Source: Warburgia ugandensis
Taxonomy: Eukaryota > Streptophyta > Magnoliopsida > Canellales > Canellaceae
Direction of reading: 5' to 3'
Length of the DNA stretch: 64,000 nt
Assembly (NCBI GenBank): GCA_035236585.1
Contig: CP141132.1
Location: forward strand, 64,391,880 to 64,455,879
Below, one piece after another: positions 11,741-26,339 of the stretch. Both the position numbers and the translations under genes were made by a program. The notes below the pieces were generated by a model. The model was not told the origin of the DNA. It did not search any database and saw only the letters and a program-made list of their open reading frames with translations. Position 1 is the first letter of the stretch. Each line of letters starts with the position of its first letter.

Positions 11741-12379
11741 GAGTGGGTATAGGATTTAATGATGAACTTTCCCAATTCGCTCGGAAACCACATTCTCACA
11801 CCCTTGCCTAAAAATTCCCTAATTCTGAAAATCGATTTCCATGCAATTGAATCCCAAGGTTTGGGTTTGGTTTTGTATTCAAATAAGAGTTTATTCTTTA
11901 GGTATTTAGCCCGAACAAATTCTATCTAGATGGATGTTGGTCCAATAAGCAATTTCCCAGCCCAACTTTGCTTGGAAAGCCTCATTAGCATCAACTAATC
12001 ATCTAATCGCAGGACCTCCTTCCTCCTTTGGTCTACTCACATTGTGCCAGGCAACAAGGTGTATTCTTTTAGTTGTTTCACTTGACTTCCAAATATTTTT
12101 TAGTGGCTTCATCTATGGTCAAAAGTTGTTATTAGCACGCGCATTGTGCAGGCAACTTACTAGTATTATCTATATGCTGGGTGTATACACACCGTGAAAA
12201 ATAGGTAGGACACTCTGCAACTCCTACTTTCAGGTTTTTATTTTTTTTCGAGCAAGTGAACCAAAGTAAAAGATCATTATAACACATGCTATTTTCATTT
12301 ATTGAACGCCACATTATATATGTGGGCCCATCAAGTCAAAGAGTATAAAATATAAACCATAAAAGCATATAATCAGCTT
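11741..12379. other. No gene recognised
   Basis: AT-rich spacer between the RTE 5' fragment and the repeat array. Nothing readable. Confidence 0.35.
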
Positions 12380-13170
12380 GATTGGGTTAGATCTTCTAAA
12401 ATATGGGCACAACTTTTAGATAGCATGCGATTTGAATGATTTAGATTTTCAAAAAATGTGACCTTGAGTCTTTCAATGCCTATGATTTGAATAGTTTATA
12501 TCTTTTAACTTTTAGGACAATCTCATACATGGCATACAAATGGTTTAATTTCCTAAAATGTGACATCAATTCTTACATGGCATACAATTTGGATGGTTTA
12601 GATCTTCTAAAATGCGGGCCCTTCTTATATATTGTTTTTTACTTAAATTGCTTAAATCTACTAATATGTAAGCCCAACTATTAAATGGCCTATGAGCATT
12701 TTGAATGGGCTAGATTTTCTAAAATATGGGCCCACTCTTACATGGTCTATGATTTCAATTGTTTTATATCTTTCAAAATATGGACCCAACCCTTACATGT
12801 CCAATGATTTGAATGGTTTGAATATTCTAAAATGAGGGCTTTGCTCTTACATGGGATATGATTTGACCTCTTACATGGCCTGTGATTTGAATGGTTTCAG
12901 AAGATGGGCCTACATGTTAGAAGATCTAAATCATTCAAATCATATCATAGGCCCCATAAAACTTAGGCCTTCATTTTAGAACATATAAAGCATTCAAATC
13001 CTAAACCATGTAAGAGTTAGGTCCATATTTAGAAGATCAAAATCGATCCTTGGCCATGTAAGAGTTGGGCATGCATACAAGAGATCAGAGATATTCAAAT
13101 CATTGGCCATGGCTTACATGGTCAATTATGTGAATGGCTTGGATTTTCTAAAATGTGGACCAATTTGAAG
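12380..13170. repeat. Array of diverged ~54-bp repeats that reverses orientation
   Basis: About ten units in the plus orientation follow the pattern TATGATTTGAATGGTTTAGA, then TCTTCTAAAATATGGGCCCA, then ACTCTTACATGGCC. They run from about 12380 to 12897. The orientation then flips: units from about 12910 to 13110 read as the reverse complement. One plus unit follows (13111-13160). The flip is marked by the inverted pair GATTTGAATGGTTT and AAATCATTCAAATC. Units differ by 15-30% by eye, so the array is old. Family unknown. Confidence 0.75.
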
Positions 13171-13192
13171 TTATTACTTGCAAAAAAATGAC

Positions 13193-13448
13193 CTACCATA
13201 ATTTTAATACTACCATATAATTGGTCATTTTTGGGTCATGCTTTTATAGTTTGTATCACTAAAATATTGGGCAAGCATATGCTTTTATAGTTTAAGATCA
13301 TTGTATCAATGGGCTCAAGAATACTATATGGGGTGTGTTAACCAAAAAATAGGACATGTTATAGTAATCTTTTAAGTAGTTTTATCTGGTACGAAAAATG
13401 AAAACCTGAAATAGTAATTTGCAAGGTGTCTTGCCAAGTTTCAATGGC
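13193..13448. repeat. Unclassified dispersed repeat, copy 1
   Basis: About 250 bp shared with 48190-48421. Both contain ATCACTAAAATATTGGG, a TACTATAT-GGGT-TGTTA segment, a TAAGTGG/TAAGTAG segment and end in CC-A-TTTCAATGG. Divergence is high. It may be the end of a non-autonomous DNA transposon, but no terminal inverted repeat was found. Confidence 0.5.
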
Positions 13449-13451
13449 AGG

Positions 13452-13500
13452 CGCGCGCACACACACACACACTAGTAAGATGGCACATGACATTGCAAGC

Positions 13501-13532
<32 letters not shown>
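13452..13532. repeat. Microsatellites (CA)n and (AT)n
   Basis: A (CA)n run near 13457-13471 and an (AT)n run of about 25 bp at 13507-13532. The AT run directly abuts the 3' end of the minus-strand RTE LINE. Confidence 0.9.
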
Positions 13533-16500
13533 CATTAAGACCTTATCCCAATTAGGAGTCGGCCACATGAATCTTATTCCTCCATCCCTCTCTATTAAGT
13601 ACCATGGCTTCATTTAGTTCCAAAGCTTTTGAATCTTTCCTCACCATTTCTATCTACATTCTTTTAGACCTTCCCCTTGCCCTTTTAGAACTTTCTACTT
13701 GTATTGCCTCACTCCTGACGAATACTGTTGTTGGTCTCCTTTGAACATATCCAAATCATCTAAGTCTAATCTCCCTCATCTTGTTACCTATTGGTGCTAC
13801 CCCTAAATTTCTTCTAATATTTTCATTTCCAATTCTATCCTTTTTTGTCTTACCCCTCATTCATCTCAACATCCTCATTTCTGCGATGCTCATCCTATGT
13901 GATGTTCCTTAATTGTCAAACACTTTGATCCATACAGCATGGCTGGCCTTATGGCCATTCTATAGAATTTTTCTTTTAGTTTGAGTGGCACTCGCCGTCG
14001 ATCATACAAAACTCTAGATTTACATCTTCATTTATTCCAACCCACTTGGATTTTCTGGGTAATCTCCCTCTCAATCTCTCCACTCTCATGAATCATTGAT
14101 CCTAAGTACCGAAAGTGGTCTTTTACGGGGACGTCTTGGTTATCAATCTTGATTGATGTTCCACTCCTACTCCTCTCCTTGCTAAAATTGCATTTCATAT
14201 ATTCTGTCTTAGTTCGGCTAATTTTAAATCTTTTAGATTCTAATGTTTCTCTCCATAACTCTAGTTTTATGCTTACGCCCTCCCTTGTCTCATCAAGTAA
14301 GACTATATCATCTGCAAATAGCATGCACTAGGGAATCTCCTCGTGCAGATGTTTTGTTAACTCATCCATAACCAATGTGAAAAGGTATGGGCTCAATGCC
14401 GCTCCTTGGTATAATCCTACAGTGACAGAAAAAATCACCAGTCTTGCCACTAGTGGTCTTAACATTTGTTACCGCTCCCTCATATATATATTTAATTATG
14501 TTTATATACTTTATCCCCAATACCCTCTATATTAACTCTCTAGGGACTCTATCATAAGCTTTCTCTAAGTCAATAAAGACCATGTGGAGGTCTTTCCTCC
14601 TCTCCCTATATTTCTCTACTAATTGTCTTAGTAAGAAAATAGCTTCCCTGGTAGACCTCTCAGGCATGAAACCAAACTGGTTCTCCGATACACTTGTTTC
14701 ATGTCGTAGCTTCTTCTCAATCACTCTTTCAAAAAGTTTCATAGTGTGGATCATAAGTTTGATCCCTCAATAATTAGTGCAACTCTGTATGTCTCTTTTA
14801 TTCTTATAAATTGGTACAATAGAGTTTTTCCTCCACTCATTAGGCATTTTCTTTGATTTTATAATGTTGTTAAACAACTTGGTCAACAAACTACCCCAAT
14901 ATCTCCCATATGCAACCAAACCTCTATTGGTATACCATCGGTCCCCAGGGCCTTTCCTGATTTCATCTTTTTCAAGGCTTCTTTCATTTCAGGTATTCTA
15001 ATCCTATGTTCAAATCTATAATATCCAATGTTATTTAGATTTATAGTATTTTCAATCCATATATTCTTAGAGCCATTGTCATTTAACAATTTTTTAAAGT
15101 ATGTTTCCTACTTTTGTTTGATCTCATAATCTTTGACTAATACCCTTTGATCATCGGTTCTAATGCACCTAACATGAACTAAGTCCTTACCATTTTGTTC
15201 TCTTACTTTTGCAAGTTTAAACACATCTTTCTCGCCTTCTCTTGTTCCTAGTCTATTATAAAGCTCATCATATGCTTTAAGTTTAGCCTCACTTACTATT
15301 CTCGTAGCAACCTTTTTAGCATTCTTATATTGTTTATAGTTTTTATTATTTCTAGTTTTCTGCCATGCTTTAAAACACATCCATTTTTCTTTAATAACTT
15401 TTTACAATGTTTCACTCCACCACCATGTTTTCTTTACTAATTGCCTTTTACCTTTAGATACTCCTAAGACATCTTTTGTCACTTTCTTAATGGACTCGAC
15501 AATATTAATCCACATGGTATTTACTTCTGTTTCATAGTTCTAATTTTCTTCTACCATCAACTTATTTATGAATGAGGTTATTTTCTCTCCCTTTAAGTTC
15601 CACCACTTAATTTTTGGATACCTATTAAGTTCATTTCCTTTCTTCTATCTTTTGATATGTATATCCATAACCATTAACCTATGTTGTGAGGTTAAACTCT
15701 CATCGGGTATCACCTTACAATCCATACACATAGATCATTCATTATTTCTAAGTAGAAAAAAAGTCTATTTGGCTTTTATGAAGTCCACTTTTAAAGGTTA
15801 TTAAGTGTTCATCCCTCTTCTTAAAGAGTGTATTTGCAATGGCCAAGCTATATGACAAAGAAAAATCGAGGATATTCTCCCCCATCTCATTTCATTCACC
15901 TATACCATACCTTCCGTGTATTCTATCATATCCTTCCTTTTCTTTTCCTACATGGCCATTTAAGTTTGCTCCTATAAATATCCCCTCAGTGTTGGGAATT
16001 TCTTACATGACTTCCTCAATATCTTCCCAAAACTGTCTCTTGATTATATCTTGTAACCTACTTGTGATGCGTATGCACTTATAACATTTATAATTTGCCC
16101 TCCTAAAACAAGTTTTATTATTATAATTCTATCACTGATTCTTTTAATGTCCACAACTTTATCCTTTAATTCCTTATCCACTATTATTCCTACACTATTT
16201 TTATTATTATGCTTTCCTGCATACCATAATTTATACCTATCTATTTCTCTAGCTTTAGCCCCTTTCCACTTAGTTTCTTAGATATAAGTGATGTTGACTC
16301 TCCTACATTTCATTGCGTCTACTAACTCCAAACTCTTACTTGTCAATGTCCCTATATTCCATGTAGTGATACAAATCTTATGCTCTGGAGATATCCTATT
16401 TACTATCACTTTTCTTGACCTCCATGGCATGAACCCATGTCCACTTTTCACTGCACCTGGGTTCTGATGCAGCGCGTCGCTTTCAAGGGGACACTCTAGT

Positions 16501-16640
16501 AGCCCTTGCCCATTTTTCACTACACCCAAGATTCGATGTAGCGCGTCGCTTTTGGGAGAATGCCCTACCAACCCTTGCCTATTTTTCACCCACCTAGGAT
16601 CCGATGCAATGCATCACTTATGGGAAATGCCCTATCTTGA
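13533..16640 (-). mobile_element. RTE-clade LINE, near full-length, decayed
   Basis: A non-LTR retrotransposon of about 3.1 kb on the minus strand. Its order is 5' UTR with tandem repeats, an apurinic endonuclease start at 16375-16280 (ITTWNIGTLTSKSLELVDAM), a linker with MCFKAWQKTRNNKNYKQYKN near 15380, then reverse transcriptase. RT motifs seen are SGKALGTDGIPIEVW (about 14970-14920), [31 protein letters not shown] (14590-14530) and [15 protein letters not shown] (14320-14270, catalytic FADD intact). [17 protein letters not shown] follows near 14090. The 3' end reads GGATAAGGTCTTAATGA next to (AT)n. Reading frames are interrupted several times, so it is unlikely to be active. It differs from the plus-strand copy at 45073-47669 mainly by point changes and retains the 5' part which that copy lacks. 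Confidence 0.9.
16428..16625 (-). repeat. Tandem ~62-bp units in the RTE LINE 5' UTR
   Basis: Three units on the minus strand share AAAAGCGACGCGCTACATC-like and AGTGAAAAATGGGCAAGGG-like segments. In LINEs, 5' UTR tandem units often carry promoter activity; here that is only inference. The same units occur detached at 11553-11720. Confidence 0.7.
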
Positions 16641-16674
16641 GGAAATGTTAGTTTTCGATTCATGTCATGTTAGG

Positions 16675-16957
16675 GTTGCCATAGTTTTAACAAGCTGGAG
16701 ATGATTTTCATTTCTTCCTTATAAACTAATATACAAATGCATATTGATTTGCAAACAGAAAAGAAATAACATAATCATCTTTAGCTTCGCCCTTGCCAGC
16801 TGGCCCCTGACACAAGAGTTGCCATATTTTAAGAAACTAGAGATGATTTTCATTTCTTCCTCACAAACTAATATACAAATGCATATTCATTTGTAAGAAA
16901 GAAATAATAAAATCATCTTCAACTTCTTCCTTGCCAACTAGCACCTGACGCAAGACC
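16675..16957. repeat. Two-copy 143-bp tandem duplication
   Basis: GTTGCCATA...AGATGATTTTCATTTCTTCC...ACTAATATACAAATGCATAT repeats once with a 143-bp period (starts at 16675 and 16818). The copies are about 90% identical by eye. It lies just outside the 5' end of the RTE LINE. Confidence 0.8.
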
Positions 16958-19900
16958 TCTTCCTTTTTCATCTAGGCCTGAACCTTGAACAAATATATAT
17001 ATATATATATATAGAGTTCTATTGATCTTATTTGTTTAGCTATTGTATAGAGCAGCGTTGACTATACCTTATTTGATACACTACATGCCTTGGTCTAAGA
17101 TAGCCTATGCCAGTGGCATATATTGTTTCATTAGGTATTTGAATTATCTGAGTTAATTTTTTTAATGAAAAAATAAAAACAATTGTTAAAGATTTTGAAA
17201 AAGGGAAAGCAGCCATAAGGTAACCCTTGAAAAAGGGAAAGTAGCCCTTGATTGATCAAATCGAGCTTCAACTAAATGAAAGTAGCAACCTATTTGGGAT
17301 AGGCTAACTCCATATGTAACTCTCAAAACCAATGGGTCGAGGAATTAATTTTCTTAAACCAAATGTTATATATGAAGTCATCACAACCCTTATATATAGC
17401 TCTTAACAACGAGAGAACCTTGTATATGACTCTCAACAATTATGGAATAAATACTTAAAAATAATTTAAAATCTTTCCAAAAATAAGAGCCAAAACAATA
17501 ACCACCTAAATCTTTCCAAGACCAAGACCCATTACAAAGTTCAAAAACAAAACCAAGCCAAAATGTCTTATTCAAACCCAAAAGTGAAAAAGCCAACTCA
17601 AGGTGAGGGAATTCTCATCCTTCTTTCCAATGGTTTTTAGGCTAGAGATATGTAAAAGGAGCACTTAAATTTAGAAAACCTCATCTCTAAAACATCTTTC
17701 CCTCTAAAAATATCCACGTCTCTAGAATTAGCCAATGATTTATACTCTATTTAAAAGGGCATTTTTGCAGTGAAAAAGGTCTAGATTGCTGGAGTTGTGA
17801 TTGAGTGACAATAGATCCACAAAAATATCCAAGTAGGTTTGAAAGATTTTAGCAGTACTACTTTTGAGTTTATCTAAGAATTCTTTTTCTCCCTAGGACA
17901 CAAAAAATGGTGAGAAAATGACAGTTATTTCTATAATTTTAAGATTTTCTACTTTATAGGGAGGAAACACCCCAGAATGGAATCACTTTTTAAGTTGAAG
18001 GGGGATTTTACTATCAAGCTTCTTAATTTATGACCTAAGCATAGGTTTTAGCAAAAAGAAAAAAAGATTTGGAAGAGCTCTGCTAGAAAAAATAGAATTG
18101 AATATTGGAATATATAAATTTTTAAAATAGAATTGAATATTGGAAGATATAATTTTTCAAGGATTATTAGAATATCCATTAGTATTTTGGTATTTAACTA
18201 AAATGGTACTTGAAGTGATACCTTATCAATTTTTTTTTTATTAGTATGGCATAAATTGAAATACTAATTGGTACGATAGATCTCTACACCATCTTTTAAT
18301 AGAGACAATATTCACTTGATGGAGTATAATTTAATGTATAACTATGTCCTATAACTAGCCTAGCTCCCTCTCTCTGGGTGATTTGGGACTAATTCTCAGG
18401 GTCCCCTTTCCCATCTGGGAGTAGTTTAACTAGGGCTAACTTAGCACCTAGCCCCATATCCCCCTTTAGGGAGCACACATCCTGCATTTGTTCCAACCCT
18501 TTTCGATGTAAATTGTATTTAATAAAAAATTATATCTACACCCTTAGTATTAAAAATTAGACTTTTACATTTTTATCCCAAAAGGCTTACTAGAATAAAA
18601 TGTTGTATCAAGAAAAACATCCATATGTTCTATTCTAGAAGCTAAAATGAAAATAGCTTGCAAAGCAAATTTTACAACCATGCTTAAAATATGATAAATT
18701 TGGTACATTAATCATACATGCCTTCAATATACTTTAACACATGCAAATTCTTGTATTAACTATAAACAAAAACATATCACAATGTATAATGAACTCTTAC
18801 AAATGAATACTTAACTTTGAAACGACAATCATACTCATGAAAGTTTTGATTTAGAAATAAATTGGTAAAACAAATATTCATAACATTAGATATTAAATCA
18901 ATAAGGAAAAAAAGTTCCCAAAAAAATAAAAAAGAAAGCATGATTACAATTTGAATTCAATTTTAAACATATATTTTAACTAGATCCACAATCAATATTC
19001 TAGGATTCTAAAGTTGTTCATGGAATTTAAAATTGAGAATCTTCTAAGGATTTGGGAATAAATCAAGAGATCAAAAAGTTTAAAGGTTTTCAAAAGAACT
19101 CTAATTATTTAAAGATTTTGAAATAGTAAGCACAATTACGCTTCCTTCATTTTGTATGTTTATTTGAATTCTTCATTATATTGAGTAGTTAAATATTGAT
19201 TAATATGTCAATGTAATTCAAAGCTTTGAAATTGGACTACTAAGATGTTACTGTTAGCACTTAATAAACAATTTCTTAAAAGTCATAATCTAGTTTTATA
19301 AGAAGAGATTTTTCAAATAATAAAATATAATTAGATATATAAAGACTAGTAGATGTGAATAAAAATCACTAATTATCCCTATTTAAAAATTTAAAAGATA
19401 GAAGGAGATCATCTACAGTGAATAAAACCTCACATTTCACAATGGACAGAGACTAAAGACTATTTAAACCTCACAGATCCTACTTTGGCCCTAGGATGCT
19501 ATCCATGTATGGATAAAGCTCTCCCATGGATTGACTTATCTTAGGAATAATCTTTCCTAGAAGTTATATCTCATGAATTATGTTATATACATGTTGGGAG
19601 ACATCTAATAGCTAGGAATAGGAAAGCTGTCAATGGATTGGTGTCCCATGCCACTTAAGCTAGCCATTTCTAAATAATGCATCTCCAGTCAAAACATGGA
19701 CTAACTTAAAAGGGGTGAATTTTGCCATACAGGGGTCCATATTGTTTACACATTATAGGATGACGATCCAAGCTTTGCACCTTCTTTGAAACTTGTTAAA
19801 TAGGTTGCCACTAAAAAAATTCCAATCATGTGATCATTTCAACACTAATATTAAGATTGCCCCACTTTTACATGAACACTGCCCATTTCATAATCTACCA

Positions 19901-21785
19901 TCCTTATGATTGAATAGAGACCATTTTTGAATAATCCATCACTTTTATCTATTTGCATATAATATAGATTTTCTTATCTATTTAGCCACTCTAGTTATAT
20001 TATCATTGAACCTAATTGTGATGGTTTCCGTGGTTTTTTAATTTTGAATTATTATTATCTATTTTATTGTTTAAGTTATTTGCTTCAAATCATGTATGTG
20101 TGCTAAAAGATGATACACTTCATTATTTACAATGCATTAATTGATATTTCATTAAATTAATTTACTAATAAATCTTTTTACTCATATGACAGAAATTTAA
20201 ATTAAAGGCAGCATGAGGCCAAAGACTTAACACATGTTAAATCCATTTATAGAAAAATGATATTACTTTGTTGACATTATCCATTGCACTTTTTAGATAA
20301 ACTTAGTAACAATTTTTTTACGTTTAAAATATTTGTTATTGTTCATTGCATGAATTAATTTACTAATAAATATAGATTATAGAGATAATTGACATGTTCT
20401 TCATGGGAGAATGTCAAGTTTCACTACCGCTTGTTTTTCTCTCTCATCTTCTTTTCTACCATTTTCTTTTAAATATAATAAGTTTTATATTTATCACCTA
20501 TAAATATAGATTCTATAGGTAATTGACATGTATCTCTGTGGAGAGTGGTACTGTCACTTGCTCCTTTTTTTACCCCTAGAAAAAATTAGATGGTGTGGAT
20601 AAACACCTAGAGATTAGGATTTAGAAATTTTAACCCTAAAAAATCAAAAGTTTACGAACACCTAATTAGGAATTTTTTTTAGAAAGTTTTTTGTACAAGT
20701 GGTGTTCAATATGCACATATAAATTTACTACTCATATATCTAGATTATATATATATATATATATATATTAACATTTATCTTTCAAAACTGTTGTATTAAT
20801 TTTATTTTCTATTAATATTTTCTATGTAATAGTAGATGAGATTTTGTATTGTTTTTCTTGTTTTCTCTCCATGGAAGATGTGGATATATTAGGTGATATT
20901 TTCATGAAAATATTTTATATAATGAAAGAAATTTTATTTTCTATTCTTAGTCATACAAATTTTTCTACTTTTATCTATTTTTCCTCTAAGATTCGGGTGA
21001 TCTCTTCCAAAAGCAATGTTTCTTTTGTTTTAGAGGACTAAAAGTGATATGTTATTTTATATTTTCTATCTATACTATAAACATGATTTAATAAAGCCTC
21101 TTATCATAGTCATTCAATTGGATTTGGGTGTATATACTTGGGCTTTTTCTTTAGAATAAATTTCCATTATATTACAATTGGGATCCAATAAGCACCTAAA
21201 AATTTACTTATTAATCATAAAGTATTATATTATATTGTACTTTCTATATTTTTTTATTATATTATGTTTTGTATATATTGTAATCATGATTTAACTAAGC
21301 CTCTCACCACAGGCAATCATTCACATCATATTGATTTCCTTAAAAGACATGAATTACAGTTCCTAATAACATTTCTTTGAAGTATGTGAATCATAGTTTC
21401 CTAGAACATTGTCTTCTTATACATGATGCAACTAATTTTTTTTATATGCCTAAAAATAACTAAAACTTAACTCTTTTATTCAAATTCCTTCAAAATTCAA
21501 ACTTTCTTTTTATTTTTCATGCTTTTGTATCTCTTAAAAATAATTTTCAACTATATTATGAGCAAAGAAGTACAATTGGTGTCTAATAAGCACAAAAAAA
21601 CTATGACTTGATGATTTTTATTATTGACACATTTTAAAGAAAAAAATGGATAATTGAGACCTCTTCTAAAAATAAAAAATTTAGAAATATCTTGTCTTAG
21701 ATGGATATGATTCACTAATAAATCATCTACATCTATACTATATTTAAAGAAAATTCTCCCTCCTACTTTTAGAGGTGATTCTATG
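16958..21785. other. AT-rich region without recognisable genes
   Basis: Nearly 5 kb of low-complexity AT-rich DNA with (AT)n runs at about 16989-17012 and 20745-20770. A short direct repeat (TATAGATT-TATAG--AATTGACATG) occurs at about 20380 and 20507. Open frames are short and composed of AT-rich codons. No transposon protein motif was recognised. Confidence 0.4.
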
Positions 21786-22920
21786 TGTATGATTGTCTCA
21801 CATTGTAATCATATGAGAAGAAAAATGAGCAGGTAAAAACAAAACGTTAGTGAAAATGAAATCATAGTAGCTGATTTTTAGGGAAGAGAGAGGTTAAACC
21901 AAAAGAGTAAGAAAAATAGGATAAGATAAAATAAAGTTAGTAGAAATTCAAGAAGTTATGGTAATGGATATTTATGACACAATATTTTACTTAGAGAAGT
22001 TTTAAAGGAATGGAAATAAAAACAAATTTGAGTAAGAATATATATTTTAGGTTGACATCCACACCAAAAATATTTAGAAAAACTACAAAAAATTTAGAGT
22101 TTTAATTACCCTTAAAAGTAGTGAGGAGAATTTGCTTTGTATATAACATATACTATCTTATAGTTCTATGTAGACTTTTACTCTAGCATGCAAGTTGCGA
22201 CACACCTAGCTTCATAAATTTCTCTAGGTGAACAAGGGACATGTAGAGTGGGCTCGAAGTAAATGAGAACTAAAAATTGTAGTTGTATGATTGTCTCATA
22301 TTATAATTATATAATAAGAAAAATGGATAGGTAAAAATATAGAATTTGTACAAATTGAAATTATAATTGTTGATTTTTAAGGTTTAAAAGATTGGTGATG
22401 TAAACAAATTTTAGTAGGAATATATATTTTAGGCTGACCTCCACACTAAAAGTATATATATCAAAACTATAGCAAACTTAGTGTTTTAATCGTCCTTTTT
22501 CTAAAAGTGTATCTCACTAATAAGATATGAAAGGCAACTTCACTAAGTTAGGTTACAACACGATTGCAGAAGAAAGAGTTACTCCTTATGGGTATATGAT
22601 TAGCAAGGGTGGGAAGAAAAAAGGATTTCTTACAAAGAGCATAAATATTTTGCCCAATAGAGACAAAGAACATATGATTGTTATAATGATGGATAGTAGA
22701 ACAAATGATTGTTGTACAATACAACAGGCAGTGGGAGGATAAAAATTTCATATGAGCTAGAACTTTAAAGAACATTTACAACCAATGGTGGTCTAATGTG
22801 GATTAAACTCATAATTTTCTTCTATCTTATAGTTTGGATTAGACTTTTGCTCTAGCATGTGAGTTGTGACACACCTAACTTTAGAAGTTTCTCTTGGTGA
22901 GTAGAGTGGGCCTACAGCAA
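21786..22920. repeat. Diverged direct duplication of a ~0.5-kb block
   Basis: Three landmarks recur in the same order. TGATTGTCTCA-ATT occurs at 21790 and 22286. AATATATATTTTAGG-TGAC-TCCACAC occurs at 22040 and 22418. CATG-GAGTTG-GACACACCTA occurs at 22190 and 22857. The second copy is longer in its last part, holding about 250 extra bases around 22530-22780. Origin unknown. Confidence 0.6.
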
Positions 22921-24511
<1,591 letters not shown>

Positions 24512-25394
24512 TGTGACACCTCGGGTTTTCTAAATCCTTTTCCATATGTATACGAAAATAATAATAGTTTATTGATAGAAAATAGATGGGATCCCAAAAA
24601 CTTAAACTCAAAATTTAAAAACTTTTCACAGCATCAAGAAAAATCCCAATGAAGAAAACCCCGAGGGTCATTTCACCTCAAAAAATACACTGAATAAATA
24701 GAACCAAAACTAAACCTTTTGAGCATGCTTACAAAATAAAACCACGGTGAAATTTTTGCAACTGTAAAGATACATGATAGTGCAAGTTCCAAAGCTCCAG
24801 GATCTGTCCAAGATCACCACGTCATCCATGTATAAGCATATGCATACTGTACAGTGATATGGGTCTAATTTATTAATATATACAACGACTAAGTAGAAGT
24901 CCAAATATCCATTACCAGTCCAACAATATGTACACCACTCTGTCTCTGAATCTGACAGTATCTAGTCCTCAAGCCCCCATCCAGCTCCACTCTAACCACC
25001 TTCTTTCCTTTCTGACTATTGCGCTCTGATTCTGAGACATTGCAAAACAAAGCAATGCCTCAGCAAGCCATGCTTGTGTAGGTGATATACATCCAAAGTA
25101 AACTCAATAAAAACAAATCACATGGCGCAAAGCATACAGATAGTAAAATGATCAAACATATATATAAAGCCTGAAATGACACGATGAAGGACATGCCAAG
25201 TCCATGAAATAAATAAGATATCATCAATCATGATATCAGGACATGCACAATCCAAGAAAATCTAGAAACACATGAATGCATGTCAAAAGTATCGAACATC
25301 ATACATAGTCAAGCCCTATGAGTGTCTCAAGTACACTCACAGCAATGTGGGGTCAGCTCTCTGTACGAGCTGCTTTCACCATTTCACCCTTGCA

Positions 25395-25540
25395 CTCTTA
25401 CGGGCACTCAAGCACTCACAAAAAGTCGCGTTGCACGCCCACTTTCATCCTCACCGCACTCAGGCACTCACGAAAAGTCACGTTGCACACCCGCTTTCAC
25501 CCTTTCACCGTCAAAGGCACTCAGGCACTCACAGGGTGAA
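25395..25540 (+). repeat. Minisatellite of ~53-bp units
   Basis: Between two and three units contain GGCACTCA-GCACTCAC followed by AAAAGTC-CGTTGCAC-CCC and CTTTCA-CCT. It lies inside the 24512-29040 block and probably belongs to it. Confidence 0.75.
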
Positions 25541-26339
25541 GAAATGCATCCTACCACAGGAGCACTAGTCTCAACATCAAAACAGAGCGACTCCCACATG
25601 TCAAACTTACCAATAATCAAGGGAATATCACGAAATATATCAGATTAGTGCATGCAATAACCACTCGAAAGATAGCACGCACATGAGGAACAACATGCTG
25701 AAATCAATCTCATATATATGGTAAGGAATAAATCATATGCTTCAAAACTCAAATCACCAAGTCATCATTTGAGAATCATGGAAAAATTGTGAATGAAATC
25801 ACCCACCTCGGTATCGCAATATCCCAAACAAATGTGTAAACGATATCAAGGTGTATGCCCCAATGTACCTATCACGCTATAAATCATTTTTAAGTGTTAG
25901 ACCTCTCATTGTCTCCATGATCCCTAAAATTTCTATTTCATTTAGTAAACCACAGTTATCTTTGTGATCGCATGTCGATCTGATGGTCTAATCATTCTTT
26001 GATCAACACCTCTCAAGAGATTGCTCAGATCAATCATCTGGATCATTGTTTCTTGACAATTCAATAGGGCCTGTTCTTCTAATCTCATAATCATGTCATA
26101 TTTAACATATACAACCAAAATCTAAAGCCTGATCATTCATTAATCAGCTTAATCTAAGTCATTGAATAGTGCTTCATCGTTTGGCTATTTAAAAATTTCT
26201 TCAAACTAGATTTTTGTCTTAAATCTAGGTCCTCCTTGTTGAGACGATCACAATGCTTCTTTCAGATTGTGATTTGGACCTCTGTAGCTCTTGAAATCAC
26301 ATTTTTTCTGAATAAAGGGTAAAAAATGCCAAAAATCAA

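Noticed and set aside
12380-13170. CRISPR-like array
   Set aside because: Units are too diverged, there are no uniform spacers or cas genes, and the context is a plant nuclear genome.
22527-22742. 71-codon open frame with a plausible amino-acid mix
   Set aside because: It lies in the extra part of a duplicated AT-rich block and shows no recognisable domain; insufficient support.
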